A stretch of DNA of 64,000 nucleotides from Serratia proteamaculans (GCF_008830365.1 NZ_WBKI01000001.1:620001-684000), one strand, 5' to 3'; numbered from the stretch's first letter, positions 1 through 6,942 are shown. Notes: generated from the letters alone by a model not told the origin. A program made the numbers and translations.

Positions 1-57
1 GGCAGTACTTACTACTCAATTCAATAAATAATAAAACAAAATCTCCAAAGATAAAGT

Positions 58-87
58 TACCCGTTGTGACATTCGGGTACTTTTTTG
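58..87 (+). terminator. Rho-independent terminator for an upstream phage gene
   Basis: Arms TACCCG (58-63) and CGGGTA (74-79) with a 10-nt loop are followed by a run of six T. It probably ends a + strand transcript that begins outside the window. The stem is only 6 bp, so confidence is moderate. Confidence 0.5.
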
Positions 88-116
88 CATGGAAAAAACA
101 ATAAAAGGTGCACAAT

Positions 117-281
117 ATGAAAGAAAAGAAAAATACATCATTTGGCATACGTCTGAATGATAGACAAATCGAATTAATAGATAGTTTGATTGAGGGCGGG
201 AAGGCCAAAACAAGAAGTGCCGCCATTCAGTACTTAATTAACCAACACATCATTTTAGGCCAAGGAGGCGATAATGAGTAA
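117..281 (+). CDS. Small ribbon-helix-helix (CopG/Arc-like) DNA-binding protein, 54 aa
   Basis: The protein begins MKEKKNTSFGIRLNDRQIEL and continues with a helix-turn-helix pair ending in RSAAIQYLINQHI. This is the ribbon-helix-helix plan: a short basic beta strand (FGIRLN) followed by two helices. Such proteins act as dimers and bind short palindromes in the major groove, usually as autorepressors or copy-control or partition regulators. The start follows AAAGGTG, and the last 8 nt overlap the next gene, so the two are probably translationally coupled. It lies just upstream of the region richest in AGTACT palindromes. That makes it a candidate reader of that motif, which is inference only. 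Confidence 0.7.
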   Translation: MKEKKNTSFGIRLNDRQIELIDSLIEGGKAKTRSAAIQYLINQHIILGQGGDNE

Positions 282-579
282 AAGAATATGGCATAAAGGT
301 AGCTTGGGGAAACCAGGTGGCATCTATCAGACAAAAAGAAATGGATTGTGCGATCACTATCCTAAGGCGAAAAATAAAATAAAAGAAATAGGTAAGAGCT
401 TTATAAAGTTGGATGAAAGTATGTACAAGTCCATTTTAAATGACCTATACAAGGTTGGCATAGATAGTGATAGAAGAGAAATAAACAAAAAGTTTGGTAT
501 CAATGGGTCAGCAAACTTTTATTTTGATCTAAAAAGCAACAATATAGAACAGTACAAAGATTGGTGGTTTGAAAAATAA
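274..579 (+). CDS. Hypothetical phage protein, 101 aa
   Basis: I do not recognise this protein. It is basic at the N-terminus (MSKRIWHKGSLGKPGGIYQT) and soluble, with no membrane segment, and ends with an aromatic tail (YKDWWFEK). The start overlaps the RHH gene and has GGAGG a few bases upstream. A hairpin lies between it and the downstream P-loop gene. The three genes look like one early or replication-type operon. Confidence 0.6.
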   Translation: MSKRIWHKGSLGKPGGIYQTKRNGLCDHYPKAKNKIKEIGKSFIKLDESMYKSILNDLYKVGIDSDRREINKKFGINGSANFYFDLKSNNIEQYKDWWFEK

Positions 580-586
580 AATTAAA

Positions 587-606
587 GCCAGTACTGGAAT
601 ACTGGC
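587..606 (+). promoter_or_regulatory. Intergenic hairpin ahead of the P-loop gene
   Basis: Arms GCCAGTA (587-593) and TACTGGC (600-606) form a perfect 7-bp stem with a 6-nt loop. No T run follows. The position, 22 nt before the ATG of the next gene, suggests a processing or translational control element rather than a terminator. The left arm includes an AGTACT motif. Confidence 0.45.
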
Positions 607-628
607 TAAACAATAAAAGGGAATTAAC

Positions 629-2041
629 ATGTATAAAAATATTTATAAGTTTATAAAAGCAGAATGTGGAAGCGGTAAAACTTACCAATTACAAGACTTA
701 GTGAACAGTACTGAAGAGAAGTACCTCATAGTGCAGGGGAAGATAGATCTACTTAACCAAACATTTTCTGGAATTAATGGCGGTCATTTGATTACTTCGG
801 AAACGCATACGAGTAATGTTGATACCTCGATTAATGATTTTCTTTTGAAAGGTACGGGTAGAGTACTGGGCATCACTGCAAAATCATTCTTCAAGATTGA
901 GCCGAATTTATTAGTTGGTTGGAAGATTTACTTGGACGATGTAGTGAACTTCCACTCTTTTAAGTCTATCAATGAAAGGAATCGCAAGATTAAAGCAATC
1001 TTACAGGATGACATATTCACGGACTTTGACGAACTAAGTGATAAGTACTGCCTAACATCAAAGAAAGATGCAACAGGTGACATAGTTACTATGATCAGTA
1101 AAGGTTTCGAAATGGTTGATACCCACGATCACTTTGCCCTCAATACTGAGTACTTCAAAAAGAAGAGTACCGTACTAGATAACGTGACTATCAGTACTTA
1201 CGATGACGATATTCAACAATTAACTATGTTGGCTTGGATAGATATCGAAAAGTACAAGGATTGTGACCTAACATTCATGGCGAATAAATTCGATGAATCA
1301 CTACTTTATAAGTCTAAGCCTGATATGTTCGTGGAAAGTACTTTTGATGGCCTCAGAAAACGCTCAGTACCCGTTACACAGCGTTTAAAGGTAAAGTACT
1401 TCTCAAAGTCCAAGGTACTCAGTAAGTCCTTTAGGATGGCTCACAGAGAGCATTTCGAACGTGTTATTCAGTACATCAACGATGAGTTGAAAGGACAAGA
1501 CTACTACTACACTCGGAACAACTCCGAGTCATTCACTATGGGCGGCCAGTATGTGCCAGTTGATACGCGTGGAATGAATGGCCTACAGGGATACAGTACT
1601 TGTGTATGGATGGCAAGTTGCCGCCCAAGTCCAGTAGAAGTCAGTATGACGGAACTATTCTTTAACATTAGTGGGAATGATCTTGTTAGAAGTCGTGAGT
1701 ACGAGTCTTTGGAACAGTTTGCACAACGAGGTTGTTTGAGGGATTTTGAAAGTACTGAAGTGATGACAGTGTATGTGTTCGATGAACAACAAGCCTTGAG
1801 TCTTGGTGGTGAGCTTGAGTACATAGACATTGGCATTGATGATATTGCAGTACGCGTAAATGGTAGGCCAGCGGGAGTAATTCCAAGAGAACTTCAAAAA
1901 GCATTCAGTAAATGGCATGGACGTAATGTGAACAGTACTGAACTGATTGCTTCTTATAAGAAATGGAAGGCAAAGCAACAGGGGAAAAATCCCGATGTAG
2001 ACTTCAGTACTCTTGATGCGAGAGTATTAAAAAACAAATAA
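629..2041 (+). CDS. P-loop helicase-like protein, probably phage replication, 470 aa
   Basis: Near the N-terminus the sequence AECGSGKTYQ is a Walker A (motif I) of superfamily 1/2 helicase type. At about residue 110 YLDDV resembles a degenerate DExx (motif II). The rest matches no family I can name. It follows an RHH regulator and a small protein in a tight operon and precedes a structured non-coding region. That arrangement resembles a plasmid or phage replication module, so a replicative helicase or initiator role is an inference. The gene carries at least ten AGTACT motifs in 1.4 kb, the highest density in the window, placed in different reading frames. Start: ATG preceded by AAGGGAATTAAC. 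Confidence 0.65.
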   Translation: MYKNIYKFIKAECGSGKTYQLQDLVNSTEEKYLIVQGKIDLLNQTFSGINGGHLITSETHTSNVDTSINDFLLKGTGRVLGITAKSFFKIEPNLLVGWKIYLDDVVNFHSFKSINERNRKIKAILQDDIFTDFDELSDKYCLTSKKDATGDIVTMISKGFEMVDTHDHFALNTEYFKKKSTVLDNVTISTYDDDIQQLTMLAWIDIEKYKDCDLTFMANKFDESLLYKSKPDMFVESTFDGLRKRSVPVTQRLKVKYFSKSKVLSKSFRMAHREHFERVIQYINDELKGQDYYYTRNNSESFTMGGQYVPVDTRGMNGLQGYSTCVWMASCRPSPVEVSMTELFFNISGNDLVRSREYESLEQFAQRGCLRDFESTEVMTVYVFDEQQALSLGGELEYIDIGIDDIAVRVNGRPAGVIPRELQKAFSKWHGRNVNSTELIASYKKWKAKQQGKNPDVDFSTLDARVLKNK

Positions 2042-2048
2042 ACGCTCT

Positions 2049-2067
2049 ATGTCGACATCACTATCAT
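2049..2067 (+). repeat. Left arm of a 19-bp inverted repeat bounding a non-coding segment
   Basis: The arm ATGTCGACATCACTATCAT matches the reverse complement of 2536-2554 at 18 of 19 positions. The arms are about 470 bp apart and bracket a segment without a convincing gene. This could be the edge of a small mobile element, a replication or partition site, or a relic of recombination. Confidence 0.6.
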
Positions 2068-2094
2068 AAAAATTCATTGTGGATTGGGTAAAAT

Positions 2095-2143
2095 GGGGGA
2101 CAAAAGTACCTATACATATAAGGTAGTTATGTACCCCTTTTTT
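2095..2143 (+). terminator. Terminator after the helicase-like gene
   Basis: A GGGG run (2096-2099) and GTAC (2106-2109) can pair with GTACCCC (2131-2137), followed by TTTTTT (2138-2143). The stem is interrupted by a short bulge. It lies about 55 nt past the stop of the helicase-like gene. Confidence 0.55.
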
Positions 2144-2242
2144 GTAACTAAAAAGGAAACCCTTTAAAATTAATGAAAAAGGAGTTGAGCAAGTGGATTT
2201 GGAGTGCTCTCAGCACGACAAAACACGCAGGGAAACGACATA

Positions 2243-2392
2243 ATGCGGTTGCTTGTCAACTGCATTTATCAAGTAATAACAATATTAATTACGCCCATTG
2301 CTCACAAGTTCGCAATAGTCGGCCTGTTGTTCTTAGTTGCACTTGCTCCGCTGCGTTTACTTGCGAACAAAGGCAATTGCTTTTTTCAGTAG
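2243..2392 (+). CDS. Possible small hydrophobic peptide, 49 aa
   Basis: The reading frame starts MRLLVNCIYQVITILITPIA and is hydrophobic over most of its length, with a predicted membrane segment around residues 22-42. AGGGA lies 9 nt upstream of the ATG. Composition and size resemble small membrane peptides such as type I toxins. The region is also full of secondary structure, so the frame may be fortuitous. I would treat it as a candidate only. Confidence 0.25.
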   Translation: MRLLVNCIYQVITILITPIAHKFAIVGLLFLVALAPLRLLANKGNCFFQ

Positions 2393-2497
2393 TTTAATTA
2401 CTAATTGCTGGGTATTTTAACTGCCTTGTTAGTAGCTAACGCACTTCGTTTGTTTGGGTGTCGGGCTGTTGAAGCCCTTAATGGAAAGCCGATAAGG

Positions 2498-2519
2498 GTA
2501 CTAACGCGAAGCCACCCGA
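2498..2519 (+). repeat. Direct repeat copy A (with 3940-3962)
   Basis: GTACTAACGCGAAGCC followed by ACCCGA is shared with 3940-3962, where one extra A is inserted. Looser similarity continues into flanking sequence (CAATTA against TAATTG, and CTCATGATAG against CTATGATGG). This points to a duplicated intergenic module. Confidence 0.6.
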
Positions 2520-2535
2520 TCAATTACACCCCCTC

Positions 2536-2554
2536 ATGATAGTGATTTCGACAT
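2536..2554 (-). repeat. Right arm of the 19-bp inverted repeat
   Basis: ATGATAGTGATTTCGACAT is the inverted partner of 2049-2067, with one mismatch. It ends about 78 bp before the next gene. Confidence 0.6.
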
Positions 2555-2631
2555 GTAGCACTGGCACTGGCACTTGTACTTGCATGAGGCGATGATAGAG
2601 TACTATCAGGATGAACTATAAGGGACAATAG

Positions 2632-3093
2632 ATGATCGAATTCGTAAACAAGTACAAAGATTTTGCTGCTATTAGTTTTAGTGCGTTATCATTCATAATT
2701 GCATGTATTGCACTGTTCTTCTCCGCAAGGACAGTTCTGAGAGATAGAGAAAAACTATTGATAACAGCACAAACTATAAGAGAGCCGCTTTATAATAAAA
2801 TTCATAAAATTAAAGTTACAGTTATAAATGTTGGTAGGCGTATTGCTGCAATTGAAGGTATTCAATACAACTATGATAAAGGTTATATATGCCATGACTA
2901 CACAAAGGACGGGTTTTCTCTCAAGGAAAAACAACGAGTGGTACTCTATATAGATAGGCAGTATACCATTAGAAATGATGATGATGGAGAGACCTATCAG
3001 CTTGAAGATATCACGGTGCTAGATACTCAAGGAAGAGAGTACAAAATTAAGAACTCCAAAAAATTAGTAGAAAGATTAATAGCGGAAGGATGA
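2632..3093 (+). CDS. Membrane-anchored hypothetical protein, 153 aa
   Basis: Residues about 10-32 (FAAISFSALSFIIACIALFF) form one membrane helix. A soluble, beta-rich cytoplasmic or periplasmic domain follows. The family is not recognised, but one N-terminal helix plus a small beta domain is common among accessory genes of prophages and islands. The start has AAGGGACA upstream. It is 7 nt from the next gene, so the two are likely co-transcribed. The AGTACT motif is absent inside the gene, unlike the phage core, which suggests later acquisition. Confidence 0.6.
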   Translation: MIEFVNKYKDFAAISFSALSFIIACIALFFSARTVLRDREKLLITAQTIREPLYNKIHKIKVTVINVGRRIAAIEGIQYNYDKGYICHDYTKDGFSLKEKQRVVLYIDRQYTIRNDDDGETYQLEDITVLDTQGREYKIKNSKKLVERLIAEG

Positions 3094-3100
3094 GTTAGCT

Positions 3101-3811
3101 ATGGTATTAAATTGGAATGGAATAAAAAACATAGCAGATATTACTAAAATCACCATTTTTGCGTACTCATGTTATTTCTTCTTTAGGATGGGGGAGGCTG
3201 TTTTTTATGACTACCCATTTAGTTATATAAGTGTTGATTCATCGAGTTTGTTTTCAGTACTGATAAAGTCATTAATGGCCTTGTTAGTTGCTTTCTTTAT
3301 GATAAAGACTGCAATAAAATCATCACAAGGTGCTATTTGGAATACATTCATCGTATCTGTTAGCATGGTCGCATCTGCAATAACCATATATAATAAGAGT
3401 GAAAATTTTCGTGAGATTGCTACCATTATTAGTTTTAATTTGGTGATGTTCTTTTCACTTTTTTCAATTGCAGCATTAATAAAAAAAATTAATAAAACTG
3501 GTGATGAAAATGTGCAAGGACGAGAGCTGTTAAAAGCTGTATTTTATTCGTGGGTTATTTGTTTCGCATTAGGAAATTACTACTATGGTTTCGCTCCTAA
3601 TGGGTTATATCAAGATAAGGATGGACGTGTAATCATAGCTCAATACAATGGTAAGTACATAATGAAAAAGTGTCAAAGTAACGGAATTATGGAAACATAT
3701 ATAGCTGATATTCCAGATGGTATGTTAACTTCAGTACCGGAAAACTATTTTGATAGAGAATTTTTGAAAGCAAAATGTAGTATAAAATCCGATACTCCCA
3801 ACAAGAAATAG
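3101..3811 (+). CDS. Polytopic membrane protein, 236 aa
   Basis: Four or five hydrophobic segments are visible, at about residues 14-30, 50-68, 82-98, 107-125 and 148-165. A C-terminal soluble domain with two Cys follows. The family is not recognised. It sits directly downstream of the single-TM protein, with GGAAGGATGAG before the start. The pair could form a membrane-associated accessory system such as superinfection exclusion, but nothing in the sequence proves this. Confidence 0.6.
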   Translation: MVLNWNGIKNIADITKITIFAYSCYFFFRMGEAVFYDYPFSYISVDSSSLFSVLIKSLMALLVAFFMIKTAIKSSQGAIWNTFIVSVSMVASAITIYNKSENFREIATIISFNLVMFFSLFSIAALIKKINKTGDENVQGRELLKAVFYSWVICFALGNYYYGFAPNGLYQDKDGRVIIAQYNGKYIMKKCQSNGIMETYIADIPDGMLTSVPENYFDREFLKAKCSIKSDTPNKK

Positions 3812-3839
3812 AAACAGATAGTATATTTAAAGAGGTAAT

Positions 3840-3971
3840 ATGAGAAGGACACTATTAGTACTGGCTATGTTATCTCCAGTACTTCACGCAGCAACCATAC
3901 CTAACTTCATGTGTGAAGACATACGCCGTACATCGTATAGTACTAACGCGAAGCCAACCCGACCTAATTGA
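3840..3971 (+). CDS. Small secreted peptide, 43 aa
   Basis: The frame begins MRRTLLVLAMLSPVLHAATI, a clean signal peptide with an AxA-like cleavage site (LHA-AT). The mature part of about 26 residues has one Cys. AGAGGT lies 5 nt before the ATG. The 3' third is formed by the direct repeat also present at 2498-2519. The frame may therefore be a longer secreted protein cut short by recombination. Confidence 0.45.
   Translation: MRRTLLVLAMLSPVLHAATIPNFMCEDIRRTSYSTNAKPTRPN
3940..3962 (+). repeat. Direct repeat copy B (with 2498-2519)
   Basis: GTACTAACGCGAAGCC followed by AACCCGA. It overlaps the end of the small secreted peptide gene. Confidence 0.6.
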
Positions 3972-3994
3972 ACTGCCCTATGATGGTGAAATTA

Positions 3995-4014
3995 AAGCCG
4001 CAATATTGCGGCTT
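3995..4014. terminator. Perfect 20-bp palindrome between convergent genes
   Basis: AAGCCGCAAT and its exact complement form a 20-bp perfect palindrome between the + strand peptide (ending 3971) and the - strand gene (ending 4032). Position suggests a bidirectional terminator, although T runs are short on both sides. A cruciform or protein-binding role is also possible. Confidence 0.45.
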
Positions 4015-4031
4015 GTTAAACGCATAGAGTA

Positions 4032-4667
4032 CTAGGAGAAGAAAAATAAGTTTTTAATATCCGTATCCAAATTCTTTTTGAATCCTTCGACTTTGAGATA
4101 TTGCTGATCTAGATTCGTTTTTGCTTCTTTAAACATTTTAATATTATCAAGTTTTAAAGCACCATAAATCTTCAGGCAAAGATTATAAAATCTAACTAGA
4201 TCTTGAAAATGCTGTTCAAGCTCCACTTTGCTCTTTATATTAAATCTTCTGCAAGCCTTTAATCTATCTTGTAATGGCAATACAGTGTATACGTGATCTT
4301 CAATATTCTTTTTAGTAGTATGGAATTCGTCATCTGATTTTTGCAGATCTAACATCTGGAAGTAAAAGCGATTCATTTCTAAAACTACTGTATCGTAATC
4401 AGCCATTAATTTTGCAACATGATCATAACCAGCTGAATTGTGTTTGTCTTTAATCCAGTCTTTGGCATTTACAGCCGCATAAATAGCAGCCCCAGCCATG
4501 AATATATTGGCACCCGCACTTAGCCAATCAGTCAATGAACCTATTTCCATCTTCTTATCCAAACTATAATAGATAGTACTAATCAACAGTAGTAGCACAA
4601 GAATGAACAGTACTATAACCAAACCAATAATTATTCTATTAGCCCATTTCATTTTACAAACTGCCAT
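4032..4667 (-). CDS. Membrane protein of the MAGAA-YAA-NAK family (copy 1), 211 aa
   Basis: Two N-terminal hydrophobic segments (about 11-32 and 45-65) are followed by a long helical soluble domain. The second segment contains [18 protein letters not shown]. The same signature appears in the gene at 5428-6156 (NIAMAGAAVYAALNAKGW), so the two are paralogues. Its function is unknown to me. It overlaps the Hha-like gene upstream by 19 nt, so the pair is co-translated. Location in a - strand accessory block of a prophage suggests a lysogen-expressed trait. Confidence 0.65.
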   Translation of the reverse strand: MAVCKMKWANRIIIGLVIVLFILVLLLLISTIYYSLDKKMEIGSLTDWLSAGANIFMAGAAIYAAVNAKDWIKDKHNSAGYDHVAKLMADYDTVVLEMNRFYFQMLDLQKSDDEFHTTKKNIEDHVYTVLPLQDRLKACRRFNIKSKVELEQHFQDLVRFYNLCLKIYGALKLDNIKMFKEAKTNLDQQYLKVEGFKKNLDTDIKNLFFFS

Positions 4668-4852
4668 ACGGTAGCTGGGATCTTATCGTACAACTTACCC
4701 ATAGTGAGTTCTGCCAGTCGATGATCAGATGCCGCATAGAAGGTTTCAAGTTCATCATTAGATAGTTCATACTTGTTCTTATCAATTACTTTCTCAAGTG
4801 TTTCAATACTGCCGCAGCGACGAAGCTGCATTAACCAATCTTGTTTAGTCAT
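4649..4852 (-). CDS. Hha/YmoA family nucleoid-associated regulator, 67 aa
   Basis: The sequence aligns with E. coli Hha and Yersinia YmoA across its length. Shared stretches include [24 protein letters not shown] and [17 protein letters not shown]. Hha/YmoA proteins bind H-NS or StpA and strengthen silencing of AT-rich foreign DNA, often controlling virulence and conjugation genes. At 67 aa it matches the YmoA length. It heads a two-gene unit with the downstream membrane protein. A prophage copy could tune silencing of the AT-rich prophage or alter host H-NS regulons (inference). Confidence 0.9.
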   Translation of the reverse strand: MTKQDWLMQLRRCGSIETLEKVIDKNKYELSNDELETFYAASDHRLAELTMGKLYDKIPATVWQFVK

Positions 4853-5017
4853 TTTTTCTCTTGAATTTTAGTTGAGTAAGATCATCATATCTTACTCATT
4901 CTAAATTGGATAGAAGTGTTAGATATTTTTTGCCATTGTATTTTACTAGAGTGATTCTGCGTTTAAAATACTCCATAAAAGTGATACCGCATGGTTACAG
5001 AAACATCCAGGTATGGG

Positions 5018-5290
5018 TTAATCAACCATGAACCATCCCTCATAATATGTTCCTTTGGTTCCGCTTTCCTTTCGTTCACATGCGAAGGTTTTACCATTAT
5101 CGAGGTTTCCTGTAACTATTTCAGGTTTATCTCTAATAATGGTTAGGGATGAGTTGGTATTCTTTTCTATGGCTTTAAGGCACTCTGCTAAAGTTCTGAA
5201 CTCGGCTTTCATGACATCATCAGCTCGGCATCCAAAACTTAGGAAGATAGACATAATTGCTACTGTTTTTATTAAAATGGGTAATTTCAT
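5018..5290 (-). CDS. Small exported, probably periplasmic or lipid-anchored protein, 90 aa
   Basis: The N-terminus (MKLPILIKTVAIMSIFLSFG) is a signal sequence ending before Cys-Arg-Ala-Asp-Asp. This could be a poor lipobox or a signal peptidase I site. The mature part of about 70 residues has two more Cys and ends YYEGWFMVD. The family is not recognised. Small exported proteins in prophage accessory blocks are often exclusion factors, but that is only analogy. It stands alone, with about 165 nt before and 137 nt after. Confidence 0.55.
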   Translation of the reverse strand: MKLPILIKTVAIMSIFLSFGCRADDVMKAEFRTLAECLKAIEKNTNSSLTIIRDKPEIVTGNLDNGKTFACERKESGTKGTYYEGWFMVD

Positions 5291-5427
5291 AGTGATTCCT
5301 TTATGTTTTGTGCATTGCTTTATAGAACGAAAATTCTAATTATTACTGTGTAATAGATATAAATAAATTTTTTGTTCCTAAGAGCAGAGTGTTGTTTAGT
5401 AACCAAGTTAATCATTGTTGTCGCAAC

Positions 5428-6156
5428 CTAATCTGTGTTTTTTGTGAAAAAATCATGAACTTTTTTTGTTGAATGTTGAAATTCATCAAGGCACCTTATT
5501 ATTACTCCAAAATGAATCTTTACGTTTTTAACTGAGTCAAATATATCGGTAACAATAGAATCACATACAATATCGTAATCGTTGATTTCATTATCAGGCC
5601 ATCGCAACATCTGTATTCTTGTTGAGGCTGAAAGGTATATGGAATAAAATTCCTCTATTTTTGAGAAGAATTCATCAATAAATATTTTTTGCTTATTTTT
5701 TAGGACCCATCCCTGACGCTCTAATGTGTCAATATCTTTTTTAAACTCTCTAATTTCTTTAAAAAGATACCAAGCATCTTTATCTTTAAGCTCTAAGGTT
5801 TTTACTAATTCATCATGTCTTTCTCTTGAGTTAAATAAAACCTTATCGCCAATGTAATTAAATGGATCAGTTATTCCACCTAATGATATTGAAATGTTTG
5901 GACATGTTTCACAAATTACTTTATTAGCTAACAATAATGAAATCTCGTCAGCCTTTTGGTTTACCCAACCCTTAGCATTTAACGCAGCGTAAACAGCAGC
6001 ACCCGCCATAGCTATATTACAGAAGGCACTGACTATATCAGCTACATTACCAAAGGATATTATAGGTTTCTCACCAAATGTAGAAAGGGCGATAGAAGAA
6101 AAGAGAGCTGTAATAATTATAAAGAAAAAATCTATGGATTTCACATTGTTGCTCAA
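5428..6156 (-). CDS. Membrane protein of the MAGAA-YAA-NAK family (copy 2), 242 aa
   Basis: Two N-terminal membrane segments (about 9-25 and 40-60) include NIAMAGAAVYAALNAKGW, the same signature as copy 1 at 4032-4667. A long charged helical C-terminal domain without Cys pairs follows. The two copies diverge strongly outside the membrane part. The gene has no AGTACT motif. Function unknown; a paired membrane sensor or effector is one possibility. Confidence 0.65.
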   Translation of the reverse strand: MSNNVKSIDFFFIIITALFSSIALSTFGEKPIISFGNVADIVSAFCNIAMAGAAVYAALNAKGWVNQKADEISLLLANKVICETCPNISISLGGITDPFNYIGDKVLFNSRERHDELVKTLELKDKDAWYLFKEIREFKKDIDTLERQGWVLKNKQKIFIDEFFSKIEEFYSIYLSASTRIQMLRWPDNEINDYDIVCDSIVTDIFDSVKNVKIHFGVIIRCLDEFQHSTKKVHDFFTKNTD

Positions 6157-6187
6157 ATAAGTAAGGGTTTGATATTATAATACTACG

Positions 6188-6243
6188 GATCCGGGCTGCT
6201 ATAAAGTGGGCGTCACCTTCTTATAATGTTAGCAACCCGGATC
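6188..6243. repeat. Large imperfect inverted repeat
   Basis: GATCCGGGCTGCT (6188-6200) pairs with AGCAACCCGGATC (6231-6243), with one mismatch in 13. The 30-nt loop can pair further (TATAA with TTATA, and GTG with CAC). It lies about 30 bp upstream of the - strand membrane gene, so it may be an operator or a leader hairpin. Confidence 0.5.
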
Positions 6244-6367
6244 AATCCCACCTCATGTAAGCCTCACTAAGCGATTTAATCCACTAAGCCAATATGATTG
6301 CATGGGTTTATATCAAGACGTCTCACGATGGCGTACACGCACGATTTAACACTGTTGATAGTTTGTA

Positions 6368-6397
6368 GCGATCAATAACAAACCATTGATCGCTTTT
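6368..6397 (+). terminator. Rho-independent terminator-like hairpin
   Basis: GCGATCAAT (6368-6376) and ATTGATCGC (6385-6393) form a perfect 9-bp stem, followed by TTTT. No + strand gene precedes it closely, so it may end a short or non-coding transcript, or attenuate transcription into the lipoprotein gene. Confidence 0.55.
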
Positions 6398-6480
6398 ATC
6401 GATCAAATCGCTTTGCTTTGGTATCATCTCCCACAAGCCCAATGGCGATAAATAAAATAACAATCTCTGGGAGTAACAAC

Positions 6481-6828
6481 ATGAAGAAACTATTAGCAGC
6501 ATTAGCATTGGCAACATCACTACTATCAGGCTGTAGTACAACACACCCTTGGATGGATAACGCTAAGGTAGGGGTTGTTGATGGGGAACAAGTGGTAGTA
6601 CTGTTCCCGGCAGGTGATGGATTTTACTACCGCCCACAGTTCAGTAGCGATTGCCGCCGGACATACAACAAGTACTATCAGTTGGACAATAATAGTACCG
6701 GATGTCGCATTGCTGCCGAAAGAGTGAGTAATATCCGTGCCTATCGTGAAACGGGTAACACTACGGTAGTACGCACTGATAGCCCGATGCAGATACAGAT
6801 TCACAGCAATAGTATTGAGAACCTATAG
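6481..6828 (+). CDS. Prophage outer-membrane lipoprotein, 115 aa
   Basis: The N-terminus MKKLLAALALATSLLSGCST contains the lipobox LSGC, so Cys17 or so would be lipidated. Residue +2 is Ser, compatible with outer-membrane sorting. The mature domain has two further Cys (SSDCRRTY and STGCRIAA) that could form a disulfide. GGGAG lies upstream of this ATG, which favours it over the ATG 63 nt earlier. The family is not recognised. Phage lipoproteins often block receptors or DNA injection by superinfecting phages, which is plausible here but unproven. Confidence 0.65.
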   Translation: MKKLLAALALATSLLSGCSTTHPWMDNAKVGVVDGEQVVVLFPAGDGFYYRPQFSSDCRRTYNKYYQLDNNSTGCRIAAERVSNIRAYRETGNTTVVRTDSPMQIQIHSNSIENL

Positions 6829-6882
6829 AATTACCAACACCAGTGAATAGGGGATTTAACCAATAATAGTAATAATAAATTA

Positions 6883-6917
6883 CCCCAGTCTCGGCCTAAT
6901 CGCCGGGGCTTTTTTTT
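6883..6917 (+). terminator. Rho-independent terminator after the lipoprotein gene
   Basis: CGGC (6892-6895) and GCCG (6902-6905) with flanking CCCC and GGGG form a GC-rich stem followed by TTTTTTTT. It isolates the lipoprotein gene from the late operon. Confidence 0.7.
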
Positions 6918-6942
6918 ACCTAAATACAATGGAGGATATATC

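Larger units (their letters stand above)
2147..2631. other. Structured non-coding stretch of about 485 bp
   Basis: No convincing gene is present. Visible elements are an imperfect long-range stem joining GTTCGCAA near 2310 and TTGCGAAC near 2362, a perfect small hairpin GGGCT/AGCCC at 2463-2477, complementary GGGTGT and ACACCC flanking it, and the tandem CTGGCACTGGCACT near 2560. The segment is bounded by 19-bp inverted repeats. Part of it (2498-2519) is repeated at 3940-3962. It may be an origin, a structured RNA or a degenerate mobile element. Confidence 0.45.
6157..6480. other. Intergenic region of 324 bp with two strong hairpins
   Basis: The region lies between the divergent membrane gene and the lipoprotein gene. 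It contains the large hairpin at 6188-6243 and a terminator-like hairpin at 6368-6397. Promoters for both flanking genes must lie here. No convincing gene is present. Confidence 0.5.

Noticed and set aside
2173-2397. 74-aa + strand frame in the structured non-coding segment
   Set aside because: Composition is rich in Cys, Ser and Asn without a fold pattern, and it overlaps the stems and a more plausible hydrophobic frame. Support is too weak for a gene call.
2429-2530. Integron attC-like site (CTAAC and GTTAG elements with internal stems)
   Set aside because: Core sites of the required form and order could not be aligned, and no integrase or cassette array is visible.
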